This document shows, one piece after another, positions 45,048 to 54,014 of a DNA stretch of 64,000 nucleotides. The notes under the pieces are model-generated. The model saw only the letters and a program-made list of their open reading frames with translations. It did not search any database and was not told the DNA's origin. Within the stretch, counting starts at the first letter, position 1. Each line of letters starts with the position of its first letter. Source of the DNA: Sulfuriferula plumbiphila (GTDB taxonomy: Bacteria; Pseudomonadota; Gammaproteobacteria; Burkholderiales; Sulfuriferulaceae); NCBI RefSeq assembly GCF_009938015.1, contig NZ_AP021884.1, forward strand, positions 2,281,501 through 2,345,500. The letters run 5' to 3'. A program made the position numbers and the translations under genes.

Positions 45048-45371
45048 ATGAAAAAGCTGGTCAAGCTCGTCAAGGTCAACAATCTGCAGTACAACGCCAA
45101 CCGCGATCCGGAAGTGTACCGCCGCAGCGCCAACGAGAACTTCCGCATCCAGGCATTGGTTGACGGCACCGGCGCAGTCAAATGCAAACTGCTGGATAGC
45201 ACCGGCAAGACGCTGCATGAGCAGACCGTCAACGCGCCCGGCACCTATACCCATGAAATTTCCTTCGCCACCCCCGGCGTGCGCGTAGTCACCCTGTCGG
45301 TGGAAGGCAACGGCGAGAAATTCGCGCAAGACCTGCGCCTGGATGTGATGGAACACGCCTGGATTGGTTAA
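45048..45371 (+). CDS. Unknown 107-residue protein
   Basis: A soluble protein that looks like a single Ig-like beta sandwich (FRIQALVDGTGAVKCKLLDS, GVRVVTLSVEGNGEKF). AT-rich leader upstream with no clear ribosome site beyond a few purines. It diverges from the cbb-linked gene by about 100 bases and is followed by a strong stem-loop. Function unknown. Confidence 0.7.
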   Translation: MKKLVKLVKVNNLQYNANRDPEVYRRSANENFRIQALVDGTGAVKCKLLDSTGKTLHEQTVNAPGTYTHEISFATPGVRVVTLSVEGNGEKFAQDLRLDVMEHAWIG

Positions 45372-45407
45372 ACCCCAATCGGTTATGCTTTCGAATCAGA
45401 GCCAAAC

Positions 45408-45442
45408 CCAGACAGCCCGCGAATGAATCGCGGGCTGTCTGG
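45408..45442. terminator. Long stem-loop between convergent genes
   Basis: A 15-bp perfect stem (CCAGACAGCCCGCGA and its complement) with loop ATGAA. It lies after the 107-residue gene and before the stop of the TPM gene on the other strand. There is no T run on plus, so it may work as a bidirectional terminator or RNA-stabilising hairpin. Confidence 0.7.
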
Positions 45443-45449
45443 TTATGAG

Positions 45450-45953
45450 CTAACGCTTCACCACTACCGGCCGATTATCCAGTTCGTTGCGCTTTCTGCC
45501 TTGCGCGGGATAATGGCGCTGTAGCAGTTCCCCCACCAAAGCCACACCCTGCAATGCCGCCGCTTCATATTTCCCGTGCCGCAACAGTGCTTCCATGGCG
45601 CGACAAACGGCCTCCCATTCGCCCGCCGCAATATGCCCGTGGATACCCCGGTCGGCGACAATCTCCACATCGCGGTCAGCCAACAACAGATAAATCAGCA
45701 CGCCGTTGTTGTGTTCGGTATCCCACACGCGCAGATCGGCGAAAACGTTCAGGGCCCGCTCGCGTGCAGACACGCCGTGCCATAGCTCAGCAATATCCAG
45801 CGCGCCTTCCACGGCAAAGCGCAGTTCACCACAATGGTACTGCTCGGAGTCATGGATGGCGGACTCGATCGCACGCAGGGTGTGTGCCGGGAATACGCGA
45901 TGCACGCGCCACGGGAAATGCAGCAGATGTTTGAACACACGCATGAGATTCAT
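45450..45953 (-). CDS. TPM-domain protein (short)
   Basis: A 167-residue protein from ATG 45953, which follows the upstream stop by one base. RAIESAIHDSEQYHCGELRF and VWDTEHNNGVLIYLLLADRD are TPM-domain elements. It lacks the signal peptide and Gly-rich tail of its upstream partner. TPM proteins have been linked to membrane-associated phosphatase activity. Last gene of the tsaB-lemA operon. Confidence 0.85.
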   Translation of the reverse strand: MNLMRVFKHLLHFPWRVHRVFPAHTLRAIESAIHDSEQYHCGELRFAVEGALDIAELWHGVSARERALNVFADLRVWDTEHNNGVLIYLLLADRDVEIVADRGIHGHIAAGEWEAVCRAMEALLRHGKYEAAALQGVALVGELLQRHYPAQGRKRNELDNRPVVVKR

Positions 45954-45954
45954 C

Positions 45955-46791
45955 TCACCATCTCCCCGACGCGCCGCCACCACCAAAGCCGCCGCCCCCG
46001 CCACCGAATCCGCCCGAACCGCCGCCGAATCCGCCTCCACCAAAACCACCGCCGCCACGCCCCAGGTTAATTCCGGAAAACACTACAAAAAACACCAGCA
46101 CACCCGCGAGGGACGCCATCAGCGCCGAGCCCAGCACCAGCCAGCCCAGCCCGCCTACTGCTGCTGCTGCCATGCCTGAACCCAGAAAGCGTCCAAACAC
46201 CGCGCGCAGCACCTGGCCAATGAAGGCCGCCGCAACCACTACGATAAACAGCAAACCGAGCGGATCGCTGCTGCTGTTTTGAGTTTGCGTCTTGACCGGC
46301 GGCAGCGCTTCGCCGTCTATCAGTCTGATGATCTGATCCACCCCGGCCTGTATCCCACCGGCGAAATCGTTTTGTTTAAAATGCGGCACGATGGTCTCGG
46401 CGATGACGCGCTTGGCGATGGCATCCGGAATCACGCCTTCCAGGCCATAGCCCACTTCGATGCGCAGGGCATGGTCGTTTTTGGCGACCAGCAGGAGCAC
46501 ACCGTCATCCACGCCCTTGCGTCCCAGTTTCCACGTCTCAGCCACGCGTATGGCGTATTGCTCAATCGCCTCCGGGGCAACGGTGGGCACGATCAGCACG
46601 GCCAGCTGGCTGCCTTTGCGTTTTTCAAAGTCAGACAGTTGCTGCTCCAGGCTGGCTACCTGAGCTGAGGTGAGGGTATCGGTGAGATCGGTGACGTGCG
46701 CCTTGAGTGCAGGCACCGCCACCGCGGCCAGTATCGGGCTGGTCAAGACCACATACAGCAAGGCGGCCAGCGCCGCCAGCCAGCGTTTCAT
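45955..46791 (-). CDS. YgcG-like TPM membrane protein with Gly-rich tail
   Basis: A 278-residue protein with a signal peptide (1-23), an outer TPM domain (about 30-160, TSAQVASLEQQLSDFEKRKG), two to three membrane helices (about 178-245) and a C-terminal run of Gly/Phe repeats (GGGGFGGGGFGGGSG). This is the YgcG family layout, usually paired with LemA as here. Role in envelope quality control is suggested, not proven. Confidence 0.9.
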   Translation of the reverse strand: MKRWLAALAALLYVVLTSPILAAVAVPALKAHVTDLTDTLTSAQVASLEQQLSDFEKRKGSQLAVLIVPTVAPEAIEQYAIRVAETWKLGRKGVDDGVLLLVAKNDHALRIEVGYGLEGVIPDAIAKRVIAETIVPHFKQNDFAGGIQAGVDQIIRLIDGEALPPVKTQTQNSSSDPLGLLFIVVVAAAFIGQVLRAVFGRFLGSGMAAAAVGGLGWLVLGSALMASLAGVLVFFVVFSGINLGRGGGGFGGGGFGGGSGGFGGGGGGFGGGGASGRW

Positions 46792-46796
46792 CGGAC

Positions 46797-47411
46797 CTAC
46801 TGCGCCGGAACCGGACTGGCGGGTGCGCCAAAATCGACTTTGGGCGCTTTCGAAATTTCTTTCTCGTTCTCCACCGTAAAGCTGGGCTTGACCTTGTAGC
46901 CCATCACCATGGCAGTGAGGTTGCTGGGGAACCGGCGTACGGTGTTGTTGTATTCCTGCACCGCGTCTATATAACGTTTACGCGCGACGGCGATGCGATT
47001 TTCGGTGCCTTCCAGCTGTGCCTGCAGGTCACGAAATACCCCGTCCGCCTTGAGTTGCGGGTAATTTTCAGCAACCAGCATCAGGCGCGACAGCGAATTG
47101 CTCATGTCGCGTTGCGCGGCCTGGAATCTGGCAAAGGCCGCGGGGTCATTGATCAGCTCGGGGGTAGCCTGAATCTGGCCGACCCGGGCGCGCGCTTCGG
47201 TCACTTGCGTGAACACATCTTTTTCGTGGGCGGCATAGCCTTTCACCACGTTCACCAGGTTGGGCACCAGATCGGCGCGGCGCTGGTACTGGTTAAGCAC
47301 CTCGGCCCAGCTGGCCTTGATTTGCTCATCAGTGGTCTGAAATGTATTGTAGCCACATCCACTGAGACTCAGGGTAAGCAGCAGCAGGAACGGCATCATC
47401 CAGTTACGCAT
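46797..47411 (-). CDS. lemA: LemA family lipoprotein
   Basis: A 204-residue protein with a signal of LSLSGC type (lipobox Cys near 19) and the LemA helical bundle (QYQRRADLVPNLVNVVKGYA). It overlaps the end of the uracil-DNA glycosylase gene by eight bases and is followed by the TPM genes. LemA-TPM pairs are widespread; biochemical role is not known. Confidence 0.93.
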   Translation of the reverse strand: MRNWMMPFLLLLTLSLSGCGYNTFQTTDEQIKASWAEVLNQYQRRADLVPNLVNVVKGYAAHEKDVFTQVTEARARVGQIQATPELINDPAAFARFQAAQRDMSNSLSRLMLVAENYPQLKADGVFRDLQAQLEGTENRIAVARKRYIDAVQEYNNTVRRFPSNLTAMVMGYKVKPSFTVENEKEISKAPKVDFGAPASPVPAQ

Positions 47412-48093
47412 TGTTCTCTCCTTCAGGGATGGGATTATTCAAGGTGTTTAAAGCCAGACACAGATCTTCCCAGGCACGCGCCTTGTCCGCCAGGTTGCGC
47501 AGCAGATAGGCTGGATGATACGTCACAATCAGCGGGATGCCGTGGTAATGATGCACCTGCCCGCGCAGGCTGCTGATGCTGGCGTCGGTATTGAGCAGGC
47601 TGTGCGCGGCAAAGCGCCCGAGAGCGACGATGAGTCTAGGCTGGATGAGCTGCACCTGGCGCACCAGATAAGGCAGGCAGGCTGCGATTTCTTCCGGCTT
47701 GGGATTGCGGTTCCCCGGCGGCCGCGATTTCAGTACGTTGGCAATGTATACGTTGTCACCGCGTTTCAGGCGGATTGCCGCCAGCATGGCGTCCAGCAGC
47801 TTGCCCGCTGCACCGACGAAAGGCTCACCCTGGGCGTCTTCTTCCGCGCCCGGCGCCTCGCCCACAAACAGCCAGTCGGCATGAATATCGCCCACGCCCA
47901 GCACACCCTGGGTACGGGTTGCATACAGCGGACAGGCAGTACAGCTTGCCACGGCCTGCCTGAGCGCATCCCAGTCCATCTGGCTGACCTCCTCAATACC
48001 AGCCGTGGCTGGCGCAGAGCGCGTCGCAACCGCTGCGCCGCGCAGCTTCCAGCGTGGCGCAAGCCCCAGTTCATGGAATACCAGGTCACGCAT
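47404..48093 (-). CDS. Family 4 uracil-DNA glycosylase
   Basis: A 229-residue glycosylase of the iron-sulfur type. SCTACPLY with later AACLPYL and DLCLAL give the cluster cysteines; GEAPGAEEDAQGEPFVGAAG is motif A and VTYHPAYLLR the catalytic His loop. It removes uracil from DNA. It overlaps rimI by eight bases. The first 45 residues form a variable extension. Confidence 0.92.
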   Translation of the reverse strand: MRDLVFHELGLAPRWKLRGAAVATRSAPATAGIEEVSQMDWDALRQAVASCTACPLYATRTQGVLGVGDIHADWLFVGEAPGAEEDAQGEPFVGAAGKLLDAMLAAIRLKRGDNVYIANVLKSRPPGNRNPKPEEIAACLPYLVRQVQLIQPRLIVALGRFAAHSLLNTDASISSLRGQVHHYHGIPLIVTYHPAYLLRNLADKARAWEDLCLALNTLNNPIPEGENNA

Positions 48094-48559
48094 ATTTTTT
48101 CATATCCAGCAGCATGATAACGGCATCTTCGCGGCCATAATGGGATGGGTAATACGCCTTGCGCATGGCCACATATTCGAACCCCAGCTTGTGGTACAGA
48201 CGGCGCGCCACGGTATTGGATGGCCGCACTTCCAGGTACATGGTCTCGGCGTGGTAATCGCGTGCAATCGCTATCAGATATTGCATGAAGGCGTGGCCCC
48301 ACCCCTTACCCTGCCACTCAAGCCCCACCGTGATATTCAGCAAATGCGCCTCGCCCGCTGCCAGCATCAGCACGGCGTAGCCCGCGATGTATTGATTGTG
48401 TTGACACACCCAGCAGCTATAGCCGGATTGCAGCGAATCGCGGAAATTGCCGCGCGTCCACGGAAACGGGTAAACCGCGTGCTCCATCGCCACCACCACG
48501 TCGATGTCATCTTCACGCATCGGGCGAAACGACGGCTGGATATGTAACAGCGCACTCAT
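48086..48559 (-). CDS. rimI: Ribosomal-protein-alanine N-acetyltransferase RimI
   Basis: A 157-residue GNAT enzyme from ATG 48559, which overlaps the tsaB stop (ATGA). LEWQGKGWGHAFMQYL is the acetyl-CoA loop and EVRPSNTVARRLYHKLGFEYV the late motif of RimI. It acetylates the N-terminus of S18. The tsaB-rimI order is widespread. Confidence 0.9.
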   Translation of the reverse strand: MSALLHIQPSFRPMREDDIDVVVAMEHAVYPFPWTRGNFRDSLQSGYSCWVCQHNQYIAGYAVLMLAAGEAHLLNITVGLEWQGKGWGHAFMQYLIAIARDYHAETMYLEVRPSNTVARRLYHKLGFEYVAMRKAYYPSHYGREDAVIMLLDMKKYA

Positions 48560-49227
48560 CGTTCGCAAATTTTCAAAGCAACCTTGTCGCGAATATACAG
48601 CGGCACTGCCAGTTCCGCCGCCATGCCCTGCCCGGCTTCGATACGTGGCATGGCCAAACGGGCGATCTCGCGTGCGTGCGGATACAGTTCCGGACAGATG
48701 CTGACCAGCGCCGCACCATAACGCGCTTGCAGCGGTTCAGCATACGCTTTGAATCCGCTGCCGCAACCGCACCAGTCCAAGCCCGCTACAGCGGGCACCT
48801 GCCGGGGCGCGCATAGCAGCGGCCCGGATTCAGCAATCCAGTCGCTTGCCTCACGTCGATAAACGGCATGGTAAACCTCGCCCATGCGCGCATCCAGACA
48901 GGCGATCACGCGCGCCGCGCCGCTCGCCTCGGCCAGTGCCAGCAGGGTGCCCACGCCCAGCACCGGCACATCCGCACCAAACGCCAGTCCCTGCGCCACC
49001 GCGCAGGCGATACGCAGCCCGGTAAACGAGCCTGGCCCGGCGCCGAATGCGATGCCATCGAGCTGCGCCAGGCTCACCCCGGCTCCGGCCAGCAAATCCT
49101 GGCACATGGGCAGCAGCAATTGCGAGTGGGTTTGCCCGGCGTGAACCTCGCGATAAGTCAGATCGCCATCCATCAACAGGGCAGCCGTGCAGTACTCGGT
49201 GGATGTGTCAAAAGCCAGAATTCTCAT
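48556..49227 (-). CDS. tsaB: tRNA threonylcarbamoyladenosine synthesis protein TsaB
   Basis: A 223-residue ASKHA-fold protein from ATG 49227. ILAFDTSTEYCTAAL opens the fold and FGAGPGSFTGLRIACAVAQG is the TsaB hallmark. It partners TsaD and TsaE in making t6A37 of tRNA. The longer frame to 49413 is unsupported. Confidence 0.93.
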   Translation of the reverse strand: MRILAFDTSTEYCTAALLMDGDLTYREVHAGQTHSQLLLPMCQDLLAGAGVSLAQLDGIAFGAGPGSFTGLRIACAVAQGLAFGADVPVLGVGTLLALAEASGAARVIACLDARMGEVYHAVYRREASDWIAESGPLLCAPRQVPAVAGLDWCGCGSGFKAYAEPLQARYGAALVSICPELYPHAREIARLAMPRIEAGQGMAAELAVPLYIRDKVALKICER

Positions 49228-49250
49228 TCGGCGATTATAACGGAGACGGG

Positions 49251-49655
49251 CTAGCGAATGGGTAGATAGACCTCGAACAAAACGCGCTGCCAAGGGTTGC
49301 GGCTGGCGCTCAAACGGCTGATGCGCGCCTCCAGCCGGGTACCGCGATCCATCAGCCGCGCCACTGCCTCGTTGTCGCGACGCGGCACATAGCCCAGCTT
49401 GATGCCGTGCCATTCCACTCGCACCGCGCGCGGGTCATAGGCATTTTGCGGCTCGCGTACCAGTTCCAGCACATCACCTTCGTGCATTTCTGCCCACACC
49501 TGCCTGCCGCTGTAATACTGAAATCCGGCCAGCGGCGATGACTGCAGCAGAATATGTTCAGACACCCCGGCCGCGGCAGTCAGCGACAACAGCAAAGCTG
49601 CGGTCGCACTCGCCCATCCCCATATCCGGCCTGGTTTTATCCTCATATCCATCAT
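49251..49655 (-). CDS. Exported HIRAN-domain protein
   Basis: About 134 residues. Residues 7-33 form a signal peptide or membrane anchor; the rest is a HIRAN domain (PLAGFQYYSGRQVW, LVREPQNAYDPRAVRVEW, KLGYVPRRDNEAVARL). HIRAN binds DNA ends inside cells; a small exported version has no known job. Several ATGs (49646, 49652, 49655) compete. It is 23 bases upstream of tsaB and may start that operon. Confidence 0.8.
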   Translation of the reverse strand: MMDMRIKPGRIWGWASATAALLLSLTAAAGVSEHILLQSSPLAGFQYYSGRQVWAEMHEGDVLELVREPQNAYDPRAVRVEWHGIKLGYVPRRDNEAVARLMDRGTRLEARISRLSASRNPWQRVLFEVYLPIR

Positions 49656-49714
49656 GTGCAAGTTTGGCCGTGCTGTCATTAAGCGTACACATCAAATCAT
49701 CAAATGCCGCGACT

Positions 49715-50075
49715 TTCTCATATGGTGTCAGGCAGAAATCGCTCCATATGCAGGGATACTGGCGTCGTTCCCGACAAATTCCGCCACCGTCTGGATACCC
49801 CATCACGTGGCCGCTGCGGTTGATGGCCTCCACCATGGCATGGACCGCCGCGCCAGTCGATGTCCCGGACAAATGCGCCGTCTACCCGGACGCTGTCCAC
49901 CTGAAGATTTTTGAGGTACGCAAAAGAGGACATGCCGCTGCCGGAGTCGTCCAGGGAGAAGCGCCAGTCCCAGCCTTTGAGGATACGGATGAAACGCATC
50001 GCCCGGCTCAGACTGGCAATTGTCGCGTTTCAGTCACTTCAAGGCAAATGGCCTTGGCAGGAAGGCTGCAAACGG
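49715..50075 (-). pseudogene. Broken EAL-domain (c-di-GMP phosphodiesterase) gene
   Basis: Fragments of an EAL domain in three minus frames: AICLEVTET near 50050, then RFSLDDSGSGMSSFAYLKNL with VDGAFVRDI (49960-49870), then HAMVEAINRSGHVMG, then IQTVAEFVGNDASIP. They keep the order of a normal domain, with single-base shifts between. The N-terminal half including the EAL tripeptide and any GGDEF is missing. A decayed phosphodiesterase, lying between HIRAN and DUF4337 genes. Confidence 0.75.
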
Positions 50076-50167
50076 TCCGGTTTTGGCGAAGCAAATGGCT
50101 TGATGCAAGCATCCAATCAATTCAGAATACGTACCCACCTTCCTTTTAATCAATCCGGATTTTTACC

Positions 50168-50725
50168 ATGAGCGACTCAGGCATCCATATTCCCCATCAT
50201 GCCCATCATGACCATGAAGCCAATTCCCTGGACCAGTGGGTTGCCATATTCACCGCGATCCTGGCAGCCTTGGGCGCCGTTCTGAGCTATCAGGGAAGCC
50301 ATCTGATGAACGAGGTGCTGTTACAGAAAAACGAGGCCGTGTTGATGAAGGCACATGCCACCGATCAATGGAATTACTATCAGGCTGTGAGCACGAAAAC
50401 GCATCTGATGGAACTGGCAAAAACGCTGGCGCCAGCCGACAAAACCAGCGGGTTCAATAGCGAGATAACCAAATACAAGGCACAAAAAGCCAAGATCAAG
50501 GTCGACGCAGAAAAATATGAGCAGGCATCAGCCAAGGCCAACGCAGAAGCCGCGCGTTTGAGCGCGCCGCACGAAAAAATGGCGCTGGCCATCATCCTGT
50601 TTCAAATCGCGGTGGCACTGGCATCCGTTACCGCGCTGACCAAGCGTGCCTGGCTGATGAGCGTTGCATCCATCTGCGCGCTTGCCGGCATTGGTCTGTG
50701 GGGTTATGGACTGGCAATGTTGTGA
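50168..50725 (+). CDS. DUF4337 membrane protein
   Basis: A 185-residue protein: His-rich N-terminus (HIPHHAHHDHE), one helix (VAIFTAILAALGAVLSY), a long charged coiled coil (about 75-140, KYKAQKAKIKVDAEKYEQAS) and two helices at the end. That is the DUF4337 layout. Its stop overlaps a GTG of the following PAP2 frame, suggesting co-expression. Function unknown; the His run might bind metal. Confidence 0.85.
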   Translation: MSDSGIHIPHHAHHDHEANSLDQWVAIFTAILAALGAVLSYQGSHLMNEVLLQKNEAVLMKAHATDQWNYYQAVSTKTHLMELAKTLAPADKTSGFNSEITKYKAQKAKIKVDAEKYEQASAKANAEAARLSAPHEKMALAIILFQIAVALASVTALTKRAWLMSVASICALAGIGLWGYGLAML

Positions 50726-50727
50726 GT

Positions 50728-51315
50728 ATGTCGCCGGATAATCCGCTGTATGCCTGGGGCGGACTGAATCGCCTGCTGTTTCTGTGGATCAATGGTTTTC
50801 ACAGCGCCTATTGGGATGCACTGATGCTGACCATGACAGCGCTGGGCGACCATGCCAACTACCCAATTTATATGGCGCTGGCCTTGTTGCTCAGCGCAGG
50901 GCGCCCACTGTGGTTGCCCGGAAGCAATGTCCTGATATTCGGAGTGGGGTATGTGCTTACCGGATGGATCGTTACCCAGATCAAACTCCTGCTGAATTTT
51001 CCTCGCCCGTTGCTGGCACTGGATTCGCACTGGGTGCAGGTGGTGGGGCGGCCTGAATTCCATCACAGTTTTCCCTCCGGGCACGCCACCTTTGCGGTGT
51101 TGCTGGCAGCCAGCCTGTCCTACCAGTCTGCCCGTCCGCTACGCTGGTTATTGTGGGGCTTTGCCCTGCTGGTCTGCCTGTCCCGCCCCGTTTTGGGAGC
51201 GCACTTCCCTGTGGATGTGCTGGGCGGTGCGTTGATTGCCTGCCTTACCGTTTACTCGCTGCGTCGGCTCCACAAGAGGATGTTCCCCGCAAAGGCGAAA
51301 ACCGAAAATGAATAG
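50728..51315 (+). CDS. PAP2-family membrane phosphatase (second copy)
   Basis: A 195-residue PAP2 enzyme with IKLLLNFPRP (K-x6-R-P), PSGHATF and SRPVLGAHFPVDV. It is more similar in layout to undecaprenyl-pyrophosphate phosphatases than to the 1.1-kb copy. A GTG at 50722 overlapping the DUF4337 stop is an alternative start two codons earlier. Follows DUF4337 directly. Confidence 0.9.
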   Translation: MSPDNPLYAWGGLNRLLFLWINGFHSAYWDALMLTMTALGDHANYPIYMALALLLSAGRPLWLPGSNVLIFGVGYVLTGWIVTQIKLLLNFPRPLLALDSHWVQVVGRPEFHHSFPSGHATFAVLLAASLSYQSARPLRWLLWGFALLVCLSRPVLGAHFPVDVLGGALIACLTVYSLRRLHKRMFPAKAKTENE

Positions 51316-51499
51316 CAGGCTCCAACTTTCGGGTTGATCGCTTCGATCAGGCGGTTGGCCGCAAAGTGTCTGCGCAGAGGTGGCTTGTTTGCGCCCTCAA
51401 GGTAAGCCTTGCTGTGTAGATTAAGCCCTCTGCTTCACTTCTCATCGCCGACACGGACACTGCGCTTGAAAGAACAGGTACTGTAAAAAAGTAGCCGGT

Positions 51500-51693
51500 T
51501 ACAAGGCAGGCGCTTGCAGTCAGCTCATTGTCCAGCACGGCGATCACGACATTGCCGCCTGCGGGTTCCAGCGAGCGATCGACGATCGGTTCGTCGCCGT
51601 CATGGATGCCCGCGTCGCGCATTGGCCAGCCGGACATGCGCAGCACAAAGGTCGCTTCACGATGCAGTATCAGGTGCTGGTTAATGAGAGTTG
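51500..51693 (-). pseudogene. UmuD/LexA-type peptidase remnant
   Basis: Minus-strand text [19 protein letters not shown], then [20 protein letters not shown] and [13 protein letters not shown] follows the core of UmuD. The catalytic Ser position reads SGWPM instead of SGDSM, and the stretch after ELT with the catalytic Lys is lost. There is no N-terminus. A dead fragment; no umuC nearby. Confidence 0.7.
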
Positions 51694-51968
51694 CTCATCG
51701 GCCTGTTAAATTGAAATTGTACGGGTTCAAGCGTCGTACATGCCAGACGATGGCGCTCAGGGAGCGGTCCACATCGGCCATGCTTCGCCAGACGAGAAAG
51801 TATCAGAAATGCTATTCTCTCGTGTCGCAACGAACATTCCCGGTACGAGACAGAAAGCTTGAAAACCAGCCAGGGGCCCGGCTTCGAGGACATAGAAATC
51901 AAGGCGGCGATTGCGACGTCCGCCAGCGGCGGGGCTATCCCGCCGAAGTTCCCACTTTGGAGGTAAAC

Positions 51969-52712
51969 ATGGGCAATAACATCGAAGGCAAGATCGTCGT
52001 CATCACGGGCGCAAGCAGTGGGCTTGGCGAGGCGACAGCGCGTCATCTGTCTGGGCAGGGTGCCGTGGTGGTACTGGGTGCCCGGCGGATTGACCGGATT
52101 AGCGCGCTGGCGCAAGCGTTGGCAGGCAGCGAAGGCAAAGCCATCGCCGTGCAAACCGATGTCACTCAATGCGGGCAAGTCAAGCAGTTGGTCGAAGCCG
52201 CCGTTGAAAAATACGGACGCATCGACGTCATGATCAATAACGCCGGACTGATGCCGCACTCCCCGCTTGAACGGCTCAAAATCGCCGACTGGGACCGCAT
52301 GATTGATGTCAATATCAAAGGCGTATTGTATGGTATCGCCGCTGCCCTGCCCTACATGCAGCAGCAAAAAGCAGGACACATCATCAACGTCGCGTCGGTC
52401 GCCGGACATAAAGTCCGTCCCGGTAGCGCCGTCTATGCAGCGACCAAGCACGCTGTGCTGGCATTATCCGAAGGTCTGCGCCAGGAAGTAAAGCCGTATA
52501 ACATCCGCACCACTGTCATTTCACCTGGCGCGATTGCGACCGAGCTGCCCAACAGCATCACCGAAACTGATATCGCCGACAGTGTCCGAAAGATCTATGA
52601 AATCGCCATTCCAGCCGATTCGTTCGCGAGAGCCGTGGCCTTTGCGATGAGTCAGCCAGACGACATCGACGTGAACGAAATCCTGTTCAGGCCGACCCGT
52701 CAGGATATCTAA
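51969..52712 (+). CDS. Short-chain dehydrogenase/reductase
   Basis: A 247-residue classical SDR from ATG 51969 (GGAGG five bases upstream). [14 protein letters not shown] binds NADP; NNAG, Ser (NVASVAG) and YAATK form the catalytic set. Members reduce ketones or aldehydes; substrate unknown. A long upstream extension of the frame crosses the UmuD debris and is not real. Flanked by an IS110 relic. Confidence 0.9.
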   Translation: MGNNIEGKIVVITGASSGLGEATARHLSGQGAVVVLGARRIDRISALAQALAGSEGKAIAVQTDVTQCGQVKQLVEAAVEKYGRIDVMINNAGLMPHSPLERLKIADWDRMIDVNIKGVLYGIAAALPYMQQQKAGHIINVASVAGHKVRPGSAVYAATKHAVLALSEGLRQEVKPYNIRTTVISPGAIATELPNSITETDIADSVRKIYEIAIPADSFARAVAFAMSQPDDIDVNEILFRPTRQDI

Positions 52713-52718
52713 TAGATG

Positions 52719-52945
52719 TCATATTGTTGCTTGCCGCCAACCGGCGACCGTTCTTGAATTCTCGTGCATCGCCTGCCGTCGCGACGATCGCGCTCGCCGT
52801 GATCGGCCCCAGCCCCGTATCTCTGCCAGTTTCCGGCTAGCTGCGTTATCCCGGTGCCACAACTGGATTTGCAGTTCCAGCTCATTGACTTGCCGATTCA
52901 TCTCTTTTACGCACTTGGTAATAGCGCGGATACCGTGCGGGATAA
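52719..52945 (-). mobile_element. IS110-family transposase fragment
   Basis: Minus strand: NELELQIQLWHRDNAASRKL-AEI, a one-base shift, then PITASAIVATAGDAREFKNG in another frame. This is the C-terminal (IS116/IS110/IS902) part of an IS110 transposase. Both N-terminal DEDD catalytic domain and ends are missing. It abuts the SDR stop. Confidence 0.75.
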
Positions 52946-53156
52946 CAAGTTGTTTTGACTTGCGGAAATCCCACTAGCCATCGGGATGTTGCTGCGTGCG
53001 ACAGCGCACAGACGTGCGCTTTCCACCGCGCGCACCCTACACGCAGGAGTGGAGTATTGCCACGACCCCTATCACCTTCGTCATCTGTCTCACGAAGGCA
53101 TGATTTTTCAATTCGCCGGATGCTCGTTATTCGACGCCCTCAAAGGAGAAGGACAT

Positions 53157-53990
53157 ATGTTACGCAGCATGAACGATCTGGAAGACTACGCGATCCGCGC
53201 GACCGACGGCACCATTGGCCACGTGAAAGATTTCTATTTCGATGACGAAGCGTGGGTTATCCGCTATCTCGTGGTCGACACCGGCACCTGGCTTTCGAGT
53301 CGAAAAGTGTTGATCTCGCCTATCGCGATCGGCCACCCGAACTGGACGGAAAAGCTACTGCCCGTCTCGATCACGAAAGAGCAAGTGAAGAACAGCCCCG
53401 CCATCGACACCGAGAAGCCGGTTTCGCGGCAGCACGAAATAGAGTACCTCGGGTATTACGGCTACCCGTTATATTGGGGTGGCGCCATGCCCTGGGGCGG
53501 GGGAATTTACCCGAACATGATGATGCCAGGCTACGCGGGCTTCGTTTCGACGCCGCATGCCGAACGTCCAGAAGTGGAGGAATCTCACGCACGCACTGAC
53601 GCGGCGCGGCACCAGGATGACGATCCCCACCTGCGCAGGTGTAAAACGGTAATGACCTATCACATTCAGGCGACCGATGGTGACATCGGCCACGTACAGG
53701 GCCTGCTCGTCGATGAGGAGACCTGGTCCATTCGATACATGATTGTGAACACGAGCAACTGGTGGCTCGGTCACCAGGTGCTCATTGCGCCGCAATGGAT
53801 CCAGGACGTGAGCTGGCCCGACGCTACGGTCTCCATCAACCTGACGCGGCAGGCAGTGAAAGACGCTCCGCCATACGACTCAGCGGCGCAGCTGGATCGT
53901 GAGCAGGAAATGGGCATCTACAAACATTATGGACTGGTCGGCTATTGGGCAACGCAGGCGAAAAGTGAATCCGCCATACCCGACCGATAG
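53157..53990 (+). CDS. Tandem PRC-barrel protein
   Basis: A 277-residue protein from ATG 53157 (AAAGGAGAAGG upstream). Two PRC-barrel domains (about 5-85 with RATDGTIGHVKDFYFDDEAW, and about 165-245 with QATDGDIGHVQGLLVDEETW) are joined by a Gly/Tyr/Met-rich linker (YYGYPLYWGGAMPWGGGIYP). PRC barrels act in RNA processing, photosynthetic reaction centres and as stress proteins. The doublet form is common in environmental proteobacteria as an uncharacterised stress protein. Confidence 0.88.
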   Translation: MLRSMNDLEDYAIRATDGTIGHVKDFYFDDEAWVIRYLVVDTGTWLSSRKVLISPIAIGHPNWTEKLLPVSITKEQVKNSPAIDTEKPVSRQHEIEYLGYYGYPLYWGGAMPWGGGIYPNMMMPGYAGFVSTPHAERPEVEESHARTDAARHQDDDPHLRRCKTVMTYHIQATDGDIGHVQGLLVDEETWSIRYMIVNTSNWWLGHQVLIAPQWIQDVSWPDATVSINLTRQAVKDAPPYDSAAQLDREQEMGIYKHYGLVGYWATQAKSESAIPDR

Positions 53991-54014
53991 CCCCTGCAGA
54001 CGATTGCGACCGTA

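Noticed and set aside
45371-45450. Possible tRNA because of a TTCGAATC-like box and a strong stem
   Set aside because: No cloverleaf can be formed; the stem is a simple 15-bp hairpin between convergent genes.
45955-46080. Gly-Gly-Phe repeat DNA as a possible CRISPR or satellite
   Set aside because: The repeats are in frame codons of the YgcG-like Gly-rich tail, with irregular units and no spacers.
51528-51968. Long N-terminal extension of the SDR gene
   Set aside because: It crosses UmuD debris and has no support; a GGAGG site marks the start at 51969.
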